In this document: positions 10,101-18,525 of the stretch, one piece after another
How the letters are laid out: the number at the start of each line of letters is the position of its first letter
Numbering within the stretch: the first letter of the stretch is position 1
Assembly (NCBI RefSeq): GCF_003590645.1
Contig: NZ_CP031834.1
Span: forward strand, 1,116,001-1,180,000
Direction of reading: 5' to 3'
DNA length: 64,000 bases
Origin: Mesorhizobium sp. DCY119
GTDB taxonomy: Bacteria; Pseudomonadota; Alphaproteobacteria; Rhizobiales; Rhizobiaceae
Made by a program: the position numbers and the translations under genes
The notes under the pieces: generated by a model
What the model saw: only the letters and a program-made list of their open reading frames with translations
The model's database searches: none
Told to the model about the DNA's origin: nothing

Positions 10101-10459
10101 AGCTCGTTTTCACCCAGATACTGGGCGAAACCGATTTCACCTTCGAGATCGTCGGCAATGGCAGGAAGGCGCTGGCCGCCTTCACCGAGATGCGGCCGCG
10201 CATGATCCTGATGGATGTTTCCATGCCGGAAATGAACGGGCTGGAAGCAACGGCTGCAATCCGCGAACTGGAAGCGCAGTCCGGAACGCGCATTCCCATC
10301 ATCGGCGTGACGGCGCACGCGCTGAAGGGCGACCGTGACCGCTGCATCGAAGCCGGCATGGACGACTATCTCGCCAAGCCGATCAGCCCCAAGGCCCTGC
10401 TCGAAAAAGTCCAGCGCTGGGCATGGCTCGACGATCAGGACAAGCGCGAAGCCGTCTGA
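7193..10459 (+). CDS. Hybrid sensor histidine kinase, four PAS domains and two receivers
   Basis: This 1088-residue cytoplasmic hybrid kinase has no evident membrane segment. Domains in order: PAS 1 (about 15-135), PAS 2 (150-260, with IKDPIFVKDADLRFVFVNEAF), PAS 3 (275-400), PAS 4 (415-530), HisKA with His556 in NMSHEIRTPMNG, HATPase (N box NLVGNAVKFT, G boxes DTGIGI and GTGLGLA), receiver 1 (about 785-900, ILIVDDN, Asp in LDYQMP) and receiver 2 (about 955-1075, Asp in LMDVSMP, Lys in YLAKP). ATG 7193 is preferred; an upstream TTG is in frame. It has no obvious output partner beside it and sits just upstream of the pst operon. Confidence 0.9.
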   Translation: MLDIVGAGVSPGMGELASDLERVLDSMKMGVVLVDADLNALVVNTEFYKLWKMTPDDIGVGSSFRAVMDFNRHNGIYDVNDEKWESYVAYRLNEIRAGDVAPREFKRADGCTMIYSVTALSGGKRLVSYYDITEMKEREQRLAETVEKTRLSEAVINGIKDPIFVKDADLRFVFVNEAFSTLFGRKPQDMLGKVGADFFAAEQAEGFEDSERHVLLTGQPYEVEENFEFLGKAKSRIVRKNRVSVDSGKNFVAGFLFDVTDIKSRENEADEARRRLASVLESLPAGVIIYDRHDKFVLANRKLQASLPGMAAAWVPGCTLREAIELAHHVGYFRQSEDPELDALYDSDPDGWVRRYMGRYHVKHLAAERINPDGRWFQTFDMRMDDGTYIGVRVDITELKTREKALRDSMRQIDLFRHVLDELPVSTYVKNADLTFEFVNKAWSTITGVSQQAAIGRSDRDFFGEEGEGFAERDLDVLRSGKLNETEEVLTHSDGTVRQLYAKKSRLVSIDGSVHLIGSSTDVTELKEREAELEEAQRRAVLADRAKSEFLANMSHEIRTPMNGVLGMAELLAKSDLDPKQKTFTDIIVKSGNALLTIINDILDFSKIDAGQLVLDPAPFNLAEAIEDVATLVSTRAKEKDLELIVRVAPNLYDLFVGDVGRIRQIITNLVGNAVKFTDSGHVLIDVTGETVDGIASLRIAVTDTGIGIPADKLKQVFEKFSQVDASSTRRHEGTGLGLAITSRLVGLMDGDIGVESTEGKGSTFWFTLSLPNAGRPEGRKVTPVDVTGARILIVDDNAVNRSILIEQMASWTFDACAAQSGEEGLKVLHAAATLGVPVDCVVLDYQMPNMSGAEMARIVRNTPGLANTPIVMLTSVDQSLVNASYRDLAIDAQLIKPARSSTLLEALVSTIQRRRSAYFAGEPRRGAVADVAAKPVSQPAVSLRTRSRPVSSAEHRLDILVAEDNEVNQLVFTQILGETDFTFEIVGNGRKALAAFTEMRPRMILMDVSMPEMNGLEATAAIRELEAQSGTRIPIIGVTAHALKGDRDRCIEAGMDDYLAKPISPKALLEKVQRWAWLDDQDKREAV

Positions 10460-10585
10460 AGGCGGCAGCGTTAATTTTTTCTTGCTTCGCTCTTCTCCGC
10501 TCCTGCAGCGCTCGCCAGAGCCGCCGAGCGGCGTAACTGCTTGATTCCCGCACGGAACGCGCCGGGCATTCCATGGCATGCCGAA

Positions 10586-10605
10586 AACGCCTGTTTTCAG
10601 GCGTT
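10586..10605 (+). other. Hairpin downstream of the hybrid kinase gene
   Basis: AACGCCTG and CAGGCGTT form a perfect 8-bp stem with a TTTT loop. No T-tract follows on the forward strand, so it is at best a weak intrinsic terminator. It lies between the kinase stop and the Pho box. Confidence 0.45.
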
Positions 10606-10622
10606 ACCGAGGTGACATGAAA

Positions 10623-10640
10623 CTGTCATCTGACTGTTAC
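10623..10640 (+). promoter_or_regulatory. Pho box (PhoB binding site) upstream of pstS
   Basis: CTGTCAT at 10623-10629 and CTGTTAC at 10634-10640 are two 7-bp direct repeats with an 11-bp period, separated by CTGA. They match the PhoB consensus CTGTCAT-N4-CTGTCAT closely. A weaker repeat, TGACAT, lies one period upstream. The site is about 75 bp before the pstS start, the expected place for PhoB activation under phosphate starvation. Confidence 0.88.
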
Positions 10641-10713
10641 AATCGGGCGTTAATGCCTCTCCCGACGCAAAGAAACGCGTTGAAGAAAATTCCCCGACAG
10701 GAGTTAGGCCCCA

Positions 10714-11751
10714 ATGACCAAATTCTTTCTTACGGCGTCGGCCGCAGCGATCGCGCTTGCCGCTTCCGCCGGCTACGCCGCAGCCCGCGACCAGATCCAG
10801 GTCGCTGGTTCCTCGACCGTTCTGCCCTATGCAAAGATCGTTGCCGAGAACTTCGGCGAGACCTTCACCAACTTCAAGACCCCTGTGGTCGAGTCCGGCG
10901 GCAGCGGCGCCGGCATCAAGGAATTCTGCAAGGGCGTCGGCGAGAACACCATCGACATCGCCAATTCCTCGCGCAAGATCAAGGACGACGAAGTGAAGTC
11001 CTGCGTCGACGCCGGCGTCAAGGACATCCAGGAAGTCAAGATCGGCTATGACGGCATCGTCTTCGCCACCGACATCAACGGCCCGGATTGGGCGCTGGTG
11101 CCGGCTGACGTCTACAAGGCACTTGCTGCCCAGCTCGTCGTCGACGGCAAGCTCGTCAACAACCCGAACACCAAGTGGAATCAGGTCAACCCGAACCTGC
11201 CCGACTGGGACATCGCTGCCTACATCCCGGGTGAAAAGCACGGCACCCGCGAAGTGTTCGAAGAAAAGCTGATGACCGAAGGCTGCAAGTCCTCGGGCGC
11301 GATCGATGCCATCAAGGCCGCCGGCCAGGATGACAAGGCTGCCGCCAAGACCTGCGTTGCTATCCGCAAGGACGGCAAGGCTGTCGACATCGACGGCGAC
11401 TACACCGAAACGCTCGCCCGCATCGCGTCCAACAAGACCGGCGTCGGCGTGTTCGGCCTCGCCTTCTACGAAAACAACGCCGACAAGCTGAAGGTCGCGA
11501 CCGTCGAGGGCATCGTTCCTTCGACCGAGACCATCGCCAAGGGCGAATATCCGGTGTCGCGTCCGCTGTACTTCTACGTCAAGAAGGCTCACCTCGGCGT
11601 CGTTCCGGGTCTGAAGGAATATGTCGACTTCTTCCTCGACGACCAGATGGTCGGCCCGGAAAGCCCGCTTGCCGATTACGGCCTGGTTTCGGCTCCGGAA
11701 GGCGAGCGCAAGGAACAGCGCGAAGCCTTCGACGCCGGCAAGACCATGTAA
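10714..11751 (+). CDS. pstS: Phosphate ABC transporter substrate-binding protein PstS
   Basis: Periplasmic high-affinity phosphate-binding protein. A signal peptide is visible at residues 1-25 (TASAAAIALAASAGYAAA). The phosphate-site motifs AGSSTVLPYA and ESGGSGAGIKEFCKG follow. Length 345 residues is usual for rhizobial PstS. The start has an AGGAG Shine-Dalgarno and lies behind the Pho box. It heads pstSCAB-phoU-phoB; the 66-bp gap to pstC and the abundance of such binding proteins suggest differential expression. Confidence 0.96.
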   Translation: MTKFFLTASAAAIALAASAGYAAARDQIQVAGSSTVLPYAKIVAENFGETFTNFKTPVVESGGSGAGIKEFCKGVGENTIDIANSSRKIKDDEVKSCVDAGVKDIQEVKIGYDGIVFATDINGPDWALVPADVYKALAAQLVVDGKLVNNPNTKWNQVNPNLPDWDIAAYIPGEKHGTREVFEEKLMTEGCKSSGAIDAIKAAGQDDKAAAKTCVAIRKDGKAVDIDGDYTETLARIASNKTGVGVFGLAFYENNADKLKVATVEGIVPSTETIAKGEYPVSRPLYFYVKKAHLGVVPGLKEYVDFFLDDQMVGPESPLADYGLVSAPEGERKEQREAFDAGKTM

Positions 11752-11817
11752 TCAGACGACATTTCGGGGCGCGGGATTATCCTGCGCCCCGAAACGCCTG
11801 CCATCCCGGAGTAGTCC

Positions 11818-13284
11818 ATGTCCTTGATGCTCGTCTTCGCGCTCGTATTCGTCATAGGCGCCGTCGCCTTTTTCATCGGACGACAGCGTGCCGCCGCCCA
11901 CGACAATGGCAAGGTCAAGCCGCACTCCCGTGCTCACTATCATGGTTGGTGGGCCTTCCTGCTCGCCACGCTGCCCGCACTTCTCCTGCTGGCCATCTGG
12001 AGCATCGGCTCCAGCGTCTATCTCAACAGCCATATCAATGGGCAGTTGCCGGCACAGACCGCCGAAAGCGCTGTTGCCAGCCGCACATTGGCTGCCAGCC
12101 TGACCAAGAGCCTCGCCAACGGCCTGCGCAAGCTTGAGCCGGAAGCGGCAAACAATTTGCCGGCTACCTTCGCCGAACTGCAGCCCATGCTTGCAGCGCG
12201 CGGCGTAGCACTGGCACCGGACACCCAGGACTACATGATACCGATCGCGGTGGATGCCAACCGCACGCAGGACACGATGCAGTTGATCGGCGGGGTCCTG
12301 GTTCTCGCACTTGCCGTCGCCGGTGCCGTCTTCGGCCTTTCTCAGATCAAAGTCAGGGCGCGTGCGCGCAACAATGTCGAAAGGCTCATTCTCTGGGGCC
12401 TGCTCGGCGCCTCGACCATCGCCATCCTGACGACGGTCGGCATCGTGCTTTCGATGCTGTTCCAGTCGATCAACTTCTTCGAGCGCGTGCCTTTCTTCAG
12501 CTTCTTCTTCGGCACCGTCTGGGACCCGCGCTTTGCTGCTGCCGGCGCCGGCGAGTCGGCTGGTCAGTTCGGCCTTATCCCGCTTCTTGCCGGCACGCTT
12601 TATATCGCGCTGGTCGCCATGCTGGTTGCCGTTCCGGTCGGCCTGATGTCGGCGGTCTATATGGCCGAATATGCTTCGCCGAAGGTGCGCGCCGTGGTCA
12701 AGCCGGCGCTGGAACTGCTCGCCGGCATCCCGACCATCGTCTACGGCATTTTCGCACTGGTGACGCTCGGACCCTTCCTGCGCGACCTCAGTGCAGCCCT
12801 TGCCGGCGGCACCTCCTTCATCCAGGCGCAGAGCATCCTGACAGCCGGCCTCGTCATGGGCGTCATGCTCATTCCGGTGGTCTCGTCGCTGTCCGACGAC
12901 ATCATCACCGCGGTGCCGCGCGCCATGCGCGACGGTTCGCTCGGCCTCGGCGCGACGCGCTCGGAGACGATCCGCAAGGTGATCTTGCCGGCTGCGCTGC
13001 CGGGCATTGTCGGCGCCATCCTGCTCACAGCCTCGCGTGCCATCGGTGAGACGATGATCGTGGTGCTTGCCGCAGGCGTGGCCGCAAACCTGACGCTCAA
13101 CCCGTTCGAGGCGATGACCACCATCACCGTCAAGATCGTCAATCAGCTCACCGGCGACCTTGAGTTCAACTCGCCGCAGACGCTGGTCGCCTTCGCGCTG
13201 GGTATCACGCTCTTCTTCCTGACGCTGATCATGAACATCTTCGCCCTCTACATCGTGCGCAAGTACCGGGAACAGTACGAATGA
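11818..13284 (+). CDS. pstC: Phosphate ABC transporter permease PstC
   Basis: Inner-membrane permease of the Pst phosphate importer. At 488 residues it is longer than E. coli PstC (about 320). Residues 1-160 form the N-terminal extension with extra membrane segments (one at 1-21, one near 40-65) and a periplasmic loop common in alphaproteobacterial PstC. The C-terminal half carries the BPD_transp_1 domain and the EAA-like loop SLGLGATRSETIRKVILPAA. It overlaps pstA by 4 bp (ATGA). Confidence 0.95.
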   Translation: MSLMLVFALVFVIGAVAFFIGRQRAAAHDNGKVKPHSRAHYHGWWAFLLATLPALLLLAIWSIGSSVYLNSHINGQLPAQTAESAVASRTLAASLTKSLANGLRKLEPEAANNLPATFAELQPMLAARGVALAPDTQDYMIPIAVDANRTQDTMQLIGGVLVLALAVAGAVFGLSQIKVRARARNNVERLILWGLLGASTIAILTTVGIVLSMLFQSINFFERVPFFSFFFGTVWDPRFAAAGAGESAGQFGLIPLLAGTLYIALVAMLVAVPVGLMSAVYMAEYASPKVRAVVKPALELLAGIPTIVYGIFALVTLGPFLRDLSAALAGGTSFIQAQSILTAGLVMGVMLIPVVSSLSDDIITAVPRAMRDGSLGLGATRSETIRKVILPAALPGIVGAILLTASRAIGETMIVVLAAGVAANLTLNPFEAMTTITVKIVNQLTGDLEFNSPQTLVAFALGITLFFLTLIMNIFALYIVRKYREQYE

Positions 13285-14597
13285 CCGACATTTCCATGGA
13301 CACAGTGGCTGGTGCCGTCCCCCGTCCGCGCCGCGATATCGGGCTGAAGCGCCGCTACGCCGCCGAACGCCGCTTCCGCATCTACGGCATGCTGGCGATC
13401 TCGGTCGGCCTCGTCTTCCTGGCGATCATGCTGTTTTCGATCGTCTCCAAGGGCTACACGGCGTTCTGGCAGACGACGGTGTCCCTGCCGATCAATTTCG
13501 ACGAGAAGATCCTTGATCCGGACAACAAGCGCGCCACCGATCCGAGCGTGCTGATCTCAGCCAATTACCCCAAGCTGGCCGAGAATGCGCTGGTCGCAAA
13601 GCTCGGCATCAACCCGGACGACAAGGTGACGATCCGCAAGCTCAAGGGCTTCCTGTCGGACGGCGCGCGCACGCAACTGCGCGATGTGGTCGCCGCCGAC
13701 CCCTCGGTCATCGGCACGACACGCAACGTCGACATCCTGGCGGCCGCCAATCTCGACTCGGCCTTCAAGGGCCAGATCGATCTCAACGTCGATGAGGCGC
13801 GGCGCAAGGTTTCCGACCAGCAGGTCATCTGGATGAAGCAGCTGACGGCCGATGGTTCGATGGCCGAGCATTTCAACAAGGGCCTGTTCACCTTCGGCGC
13901 GTCCAGCCGTCCTGAAACCTCGGGCATGGGCGTAGCGATCATCGGCTCCTTCTACATGATGGTGATCGTGCTCCTGCTCGCCCTTCCCATCGGCGTTGCC
14001 GCCTCGATCTATCTTGAGGAATTCGCCAAGAAGAGCCGCCTGACCGACCTGATCGAGGTCAACATCAACAATCTGGCCGCGGTGCCGTCGATCGTCTTTG
14101 GCCTGCTCGGTCTGTCGGTGTTCATCAACTTCCTCGGCCTGCCGCGTTCGGCGGCCTTTGTCGGCGGCCTCGTGCTGACGCTGATGACCCTGCCGACGAT
14201 CATCATCGCGACGCGCGCCGCCCTTGCCGCAGTGCCGCCGTCGATCCGCTCGGCAGCGTTGGGTCTCGGCGCATCCAAGATGCAGATGGTGTTCCAGCAC
14301 ATATTGCCGCTGGCTGCCCCCGGCATCCTGACCGGCACCATCATCGGCCTGGCGCGCGCGCTGGGCGAGACGGCGCCGCTGCTCTTGATCGGCATGGTCG
14401 CCTTCGTCGCCAATTATCCGACGACGCCTTTCGAGCCGGCGACGGCCTTGCCGGTGCAGATCTACATGTGGGCCAACGAGGCCGAGCGCGCTTTCGTCGA
14501 GCGCATGTCGGGCGCCATCATCATCCTGCTCATCTTCCTGATGGCGATGAACATCACCGCGATCGTGCTGCGCCGCCGCTTTGAACGGCGCTGGTAG
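13281..14597 (+). CDS. pstA: Phosphate ABC transporter permease PstA
   Basis: Second Pst permease, 438 residues. The N-terminal 210 residues (DUF3333-like) include a membrane segment near 35-58 and a large periplasmic domain. The C-terminal permease domain has the loop [25 protein letters not shown], here split across the EAA helix. This extended architecture is normal for rhizobial PstA. Its start overlaps the pstC stop and pstB follows after 14 bp, so the operon is tightly coupled. Confidence 0.95.
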   Translation: MTDISMDTVAGAVPRPRRDIGLKRRYAAERRFRIYGMLAISVGLVFLAIMLFSIVSKGYTAFWQTTVSLPINFDEKILDPDNKRATDPSVLISANYPKLAENALVAKLGINPDDKVTIRKLKGFLSDGARTQLRDVVAADPSVIGTTRNVDILAAANLDSAFKGQIDLNVDEARRKVSDQQVIWMKQLTADGSMAEHFNKGLFTFGASSRPETSGMGVAIIGSFYMMVIVLLLALPIGVAASIYLEEFAKKSRLTDLIEVNINNLAAVPSIVFGLLGLSVFINFLGLPRSAAFVGGLVLTLMTLPTIIIATRAALAAVPPSIRSAALGLGASKMQMVFQHILPLAAPGILTGTIIGLARALGETAPLLLIGMVAFVANYPTTPFEPATALPVQIYMWANEAERAFVERMSGAIIILLIFLMAMNITAIVLRRRFERRW

Positions 14598-14611
14598 AAA
14601 AGGACCATGTT

Positions 14612-15436
14612 ATGAACATCATGACCGAGAAAGCACTCGAAAGCGCAGTGAGCGATAAAATGAGCGGCACACCCAACGAAATCATCAAGATGCGCGGCAA
14701 TAAGGTCGGCGTGTTCTACGGCGAAAAGCAGGCGCTGTTCGATGTCGACCTCGACGTGCGCGAGAACCAGGTGACGGCGCTGATCGGCCCTTCGGGCTGC
14801 GGCAAGTCGACCTTCCTGCGCTGCCTTAACCGCATGAACGACACCATCGACAGCGCGCGGGTGACCGGCAAGATCACGCTCGACAACGAAGACATCTACG
14901 ACAAGAACATCGACGTGGTCGAACTGCGCGCCCGCGTCGGCATGGTCTTCCAGAAGCCGAACCCGTTCCCGAAGTCGATCTACGAGAACGTCGCTTACGG
15001 CCCGCGCATCCACGGCCTGGCCAAGAAGAAATCCGAACTCGACCATGTCGTCGAGACCAGCCTGAAGAAGGCCGGCCTGTTCAACGAGGTCAAGGACCGC
15101 CTGCTCGAACCCGGCACCGGCCTTTCCGGCGGCCAGCAGCAGCGCCTGTGCATCGCGCGCGCGATCGCGGTTTCACCCGAAGTGATCCTGATGGATGAGC
15201 CGTGCTCGGCGCTCGATCCGATCGCGACTGCAAGGGTCGAGGAACTGATCGACGAACTGCGCCAGAACTACACGATCGTCATCGTCACCCACTCGATGCA
15301 GCAGGCCGCGCGCGTTTCGCAGCGCACGGCGATGTTCCATCTCGGCTATCTCGTCGAAGAAGGTGCGACCGACAAGATGTTCACCAACCCCGACGACAAG
15401 CGAACCCAGGACTACATCACCGGCCGCTTCGGCTGA
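14612..15436 (+). CDS. pstB: Phosphate ABC transporter ATP-binding protein PstB
   Basis: ATPase of the Pst system, 274 residues. Walker A is GPSGCGKST; the region after it, [10 protein letters not shown], is highly typical of PstB. The signature is [14 protein letters not shown], Walker B is [13 protein letters not shown] and the switch His is in [11 protein letters not shown] 14612 and a second in-frame ATG three codons on (14621) are both possible starts. It works with PstC/PstA and, with PhoU, in phosphate sensing. Confidence 0.96.
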   Translation: MNIMTEKALESAVSDKMSGTPNEIIKMRGNKVGVFYGEKQALFDVDLDVRENQVTALIGPSGCGKSTFLRCLNRMNDTIDSARVTGKITLDNEDIYDKNIDVVELRARVGMVFQKPNPFPKSIYENVAYGPRIHGLAKKKSELDHVVETSLKKAGLFNEVKDRLLEPGTGLSGGQQQRLCIARAIAVSPEVILMDEPCSALDPIATARVEELIDELRQNYTIVIVTHSMQQAARVSQRTAMFHLGYLVEEGATDKMFTNPDDKRTQDYITGRFG

Positions 15437-15469
15437 CGCGAACACGACGCGGATTGCAAGGACAGCATC

Positions 15470-16177
15470 ATGGGCGAACATACCGTCACCTCTTTCGATG
15501 AAGATCTGGGACATATCGACCGTCTCATCCGGGATATGGGCGACCTGGCCGGCTCGATGGTCAGCGCTTCGATCCAGGCGCTGGTCCAGTCGGACAATGC
15601 GCTCGGCCAGCGCGTCGTTTCGGACGACGCCATCATGGACGCGCGCCAGCGCGAGCTCGATGAGCGCGCGATCACGCTGATCGCCAAGCGCCAGCCGATG
15701 GCGCAGGACCTGCGCGCCGTGGTCGGCGCCATCCGCATGGCCGGCGATCTGGAGCGAATCGGCGACCTTGCCAAGAACATCGCCAAGCGCGTCAGCGCTG
15801 TCGGCCAGAGCGCTACGCCGCGCGACCTTGCCCATTCGATCGAGGCGATGTCGGGCATGGTGCTGGATCAGGTTCGGGAGGTGGTCGACCACTATGTGTC
15901 GCGTCGGCCTGAAGAGTTGCAGGCGCTGCGCGCCGCCGATGAGAAGATCGACGTCAAATACACCGCCGTGTTCCGCGAGCTCCTGACCTACATGATGGAA
16001 GACCCGCGCAACATAACCGCTTGCACACATCTCCTGTTCTGCGCCAAGAATCTGGAGCGTATCGGCGACCATGTCACCAACATTGCCGAAAACGCCTATT
16101 ATGTGATGACCGGCAAGCAGCTTCCGCTCAATCGGCCGAAGCAGGACGAAACTTCGATGACTGCACCGGCCGCGTGA
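15470..16177 (+). CDS. phoU: Phosphate signalling protein PhoU
   Basis: Cytoplasmic negative regulator of the Pho system that links Pst transport to the PhoR/PhoB phosphorelay. The 235-residue protein has two PhoU three-helix repeats (about 18-105 and 120-210). Metal-binding-type motifs are seen in RIGDLAKNIAKR and RIGDHVTNIAENAYY, one per repeat. It follows pstB by 33 bp and precedes phoB. Confidence 0.95.
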   Translation: MGEHTVTSFDEDLGHIDRLIRDMGDLAGSMVSASIQALVQSDNALGQRVVSDDAIMDARQRELDERAITLIAKRQPMAQDLRAVVGAIRMAGDLERIGDLAKNIAKRVSAVGQSATPRDLAHSIEAMSGMVLDQVREVVDHYVSRRPEELQALRAADEKIDVKYTAVFRELLTYMMEDPRNITACTHLLFCAKNLERIGDHVTNIAENAYYVMTGKQLPLNRPKQDETSMTAPAA

Positions 16178-16298
16178 GGCGGGTCGGCAGCGAAGCTTTA
16201 AAAGGGTAAGCTTGTTCCACCGGCGGTGCGAACCCGCCGGACACCATGCGAAAGGCGAGGGGGCTCGAACCGGATCGCGTTAACAGGACGGCAAATTG

Positions 16299-16988
16299 AT
16301 GATCGCACCCAAAGTCATGGTGGTCGAAGACGAAGAGCCGCTGGGCGTGCTGCTTCGCTATAATCTCGAATCGGAAGGCTATCAGGTCGAGATCGTGCCG
16401 CGCGGCGACGAGGCCGAAATCCGGCTTCAGGAAAACGTACCCGATCTTCTGGTGCTGGACTGGATGCTGCCGGCGGTTTCCGGCATCGAGCTTTGCCGGC
16501 GGCTGAGAATGCGCCCCGAAACCGAGCGCCTGCCGATCATCATGCTGACGGCGCGTGGTGAAGAAAGCGACCGCGTGCGCGGGCTTTCCACCGGGGCCGA
16601 CGACTATCTGGTCAAGCCGTTCTCAACGCCGGAATTCATGGCGCGGGTGAGGGCGCTTTTGCGCCGCGCCAAGCCGGAAGTGCTGTCCAGCGTGCTCAAG
16701 GTCGGCGACATCGTGCTCGACCGCGAGGCGCACCGCGTCTATCGCAAGAAGAGCGAGATCAAGCTTGGGCCGACGGAATTCCGCCTGCTCGAATTCATGA
16801 TGCGCCATCCCGGCCGAGTCTTCTCGCGCAGCCAGCTTCTCGACAATGTCTGGGGCGAGACGATCTATATCGATGAGCGCACGGTGGACGTGCATGTCGG
16901 CCGGTTGCGCAAGGCCGTCAACACGGGCCGCATGCCCGATGTCATCCGCACCATTCGCGGCTCGGGCTACGCCATCCGCGAGGACTGA
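16299..16988 (+). CDS. phoB: Phosphate regulon response regulator PhoB
   Basis: OmpR/PhoB-family transcription activator, 229 residues. The receiver domain (4-120) has the acidic pocket VVEDEEP, phospho-acceptor Asp in LLVLDWMLP and Lys in YLVKPFS. The C-terminal winged helix (about 130-228) includes LGPTEFRLLEFMM and TVDVHVGRLRKA. ATG 16299 follows an AGGAC Shine-Dalgarno; TTG one codon upstream is less likely. The 121-bp gap after phoU contains a CCGGCGG/CCGCCGG inverted repeat near 16220-16240. Its usual kinase partner PhoR is not in this window. Confidence 0.94.
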   Translation: MIAPKVMVVEDEEPLGVLLRYNLESEGYQVEIVPRGDEAEIRLQENVPDLLVLDWMLPAVSGIELCRRLRMRPETERLPIIMLTARGEESDRVRGLSTGADDYLVKPFSTPEFMARVRALLRRAKPEVLSSVLKVGDIVLDREAHRVYRKKSEIKLGPTEFRLLEFMMRHPGRVFSRSQLLDNVWGETIYIDERTVDVHVGRLRKAVNTGRMPDVIRTIRGSGYAIRED

Positions 16989-17006
16989 GCGGTTGCCTGA
17001 CGCTTC

Positions 17007-18248
17007 TCAGGCAACCTTGTGGCCGGCTGCTGCCGGGCTTGAGCCCGGCGCAAAAATCTCCTGATCGACAAAGGTCAGCGCCTGCATGGTGCTGCCCTCG
17101 CGGATGAGTGGTAGCTCGTTCGGCTCTGTATCGAAGGAAATCGCCTTGTTGTGCTGGCCGCCGGCGGTCTTGTCGATCGCTTCGCGCAGCGCCGGCTCGA
17201 TCAGGTCGAAAGCGGTCGCGCCGATGCCGACGACGGCCACCGGAGCAGGATCGATCAGCGCGAACAGGCTTCCCAAGCCGAAGCCGATCGCTTCGCCGGC
17301 CTTGCGGAACGCTTCGCGCTCGGGGCCGGGCCCTGCACGCGCCACATCTGCCAGCATGCGCATGTCGCCATCGCTGATGTCGGCAAGCGGCGCGTCGTCT
17401 TCGCTTGCCTGTTTTGCCTTACGCCATATTGCGTAGTTGCCGGCATAGGCTTCGACGCAGCCGCGGCGGCCGCAGCGGCAGAGCGCGCCATCGGGCCGGT
17501 GGATCATATGGCCGAACTCGCCGCCGGAGGATTGCGTGCCGGTGAAGAGGTCGCCCTTCAGCACCATGCCCATGCCGATGCCGTGCGAAAGCAGCACGGC
17601 GATGAAGTCGTTGTGGTAGCGCTCGGGCTTGCGCCATCTCAGCGCCACCGCGATCATGTTGCAGTCGTTCTCGACGGTCACCGGAATGCCGGTTGCTTCC
17701 TCGATGATGTCGGCGAACGCGATGTGGGTATGCGCCGTGATCGGCGTCCACAGCATGGCTCGGGAGGTGGAATCGGTGATGCCCTGCACGGCCATGCCGA
17801 TGCGCATCACGCGCCGGCCGGCCGATTTACGCAGCGCGATCTGCCGGCGCACCATGGCCACGCATTCGCCGATCAAGCCGTCGCGCGACATGGTTAGCGT
17901 TTCAAGCTTGCGCTCTTCCTCGGACACGACCTCACCGGAATAGTCGACGATCGCGACCGAAAGGAAGTTCAGGGAAAGGACGACGGTGACGATTTCGGCG
18001 GCATCGGGGTTCAGTTCCAGCGCCACCTGTGGCCGCCCGCGCTTTTGTGACGACGCCTCGGGTCCCTTGGCCTCCAGCAGGATGCCCTCGGCGATGAGGT
18101 CCGACGAGATTGCGGAAATGGTCGAGTGGCTGAGGCCGGTCGAGCCGGCGATTTCGGTGCGCGACGGCTGTTGCGCCTGGCGCACGGCGGCAATGACCAT
18201 GGCGCGGTTGCGCTTGCGCAGATCGTCGTGACGGATCGCGACCGACAT
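17007..18248 (-). CDS. ROK-family transcriptional repressor of the xylose-type transporter
   Basis: ROK (NagC/Mlc/XylR) regulator, 413 residues. The N-terminal winged helix covers about residues 10-75 (RTEIAGSTGLSHSTISAISSD). The ROK sugar-kinase-like domain follows, with ENDCNMIAVA, the glycine-rich GGEFGHM and the zinc signature CRCGRRGCVEAYAG (C-x-C-G-x2-G-C). It is transcribed divergently from xylF, with a perfect palindrome in the shared promoter region, so it most likely represses the transporter and is relieved by the sugar. The ligand is inferred from the neighbour. Confidence 0.88.
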   Translation of the reverse strand: MSVAIRHDDLRKRNRAMVIAAVRQAQQPSRTEIAGSTGLSHSTISAISSDLIAEGILLEAKGPEASSQKRGRPQVALELNPDAAEIVTVVLSLNFLSVAIVDYSGEVVSEEERKLETLTMSRDGLIGECVAMVRRQIALRKSAGRRVMRIGMAVQGITDSTSRAMLWTPITAHTHIAFADIIEEATGIPVTVENDCNMIAVALRWRKPERYHNDFIAVLLSHGIGMGMVLKGDLFTGTQSSGGEFGHMIHRPDGALCRCGRRGCVEAYAGNYAIWRKAKQASEDDAPLADISDGDMRMLADVARAGPGPEREAFRKAGEAIGFGLGSLFALIDPAPVAVVGIGATAFDLIEPALREAIDKTAGGQHNKAISFDTEPNELPLIREGSTMQALTFVDQEIFAPGSSPAAAGHKVA

Positions 18249-18437
18249 GTTTTCGTATTCCTCCCGGGAGCCTGTTCATTCCGCCGAAGCGGAACGGCTC
18301 CTGCCTTGTTGTTGGACCGCGATCACTCCTCGGACGAGGGTTCCTGGCCTTTGCAACCGTTGCGAACCATCCCTTCACCAGACAGGCCCGTCAACAGCGG
18401 CACAAGGATATTGACAGAACTCTGCGCATGCGTCATT

Positions 18438-18462
18438 CTTTTTTTCGAGGCTCGAAAAAAAG
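18438..18462. promoter_or_regulatory. Perfect 25-bp palindrome, likely ROK repressor operator
   Basis: CTTTTTTTCGAG and CTCGAAAAAAAG are exact 12-bp inverted arms separated by one G. The A/T-rich flanks and CG-rich centre resemble operators of NagC/Mlc/XylR-type ROK proteins. It lies 63 bp before the xylF start and about 190 bp from the repressor gene start, in the 277-bp divergent intergenic region. An intrinsic terminator is unlikely because the hairpin sits inside the promoter region of xylF. Confidence 0.8.
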
Positions 18463-18525
18463 AGCTTCTGGGTGGGCCCGAGGGCCAAAGTATCGTTGCG
18501 CTGTCATGGCGCCAGGGAGGAAATC

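Noticed and set aside
7376-10579. Reverse-strand open frame of over 1000 codons opposite the hybrid kinase
   Set aside because: High-GC coding DNA leaves long open antisense frames. Its composition is His/Asp/Ala-rich with no motif, while the forward frame has clear PAS, HisKA, HATPase and receiver domains.
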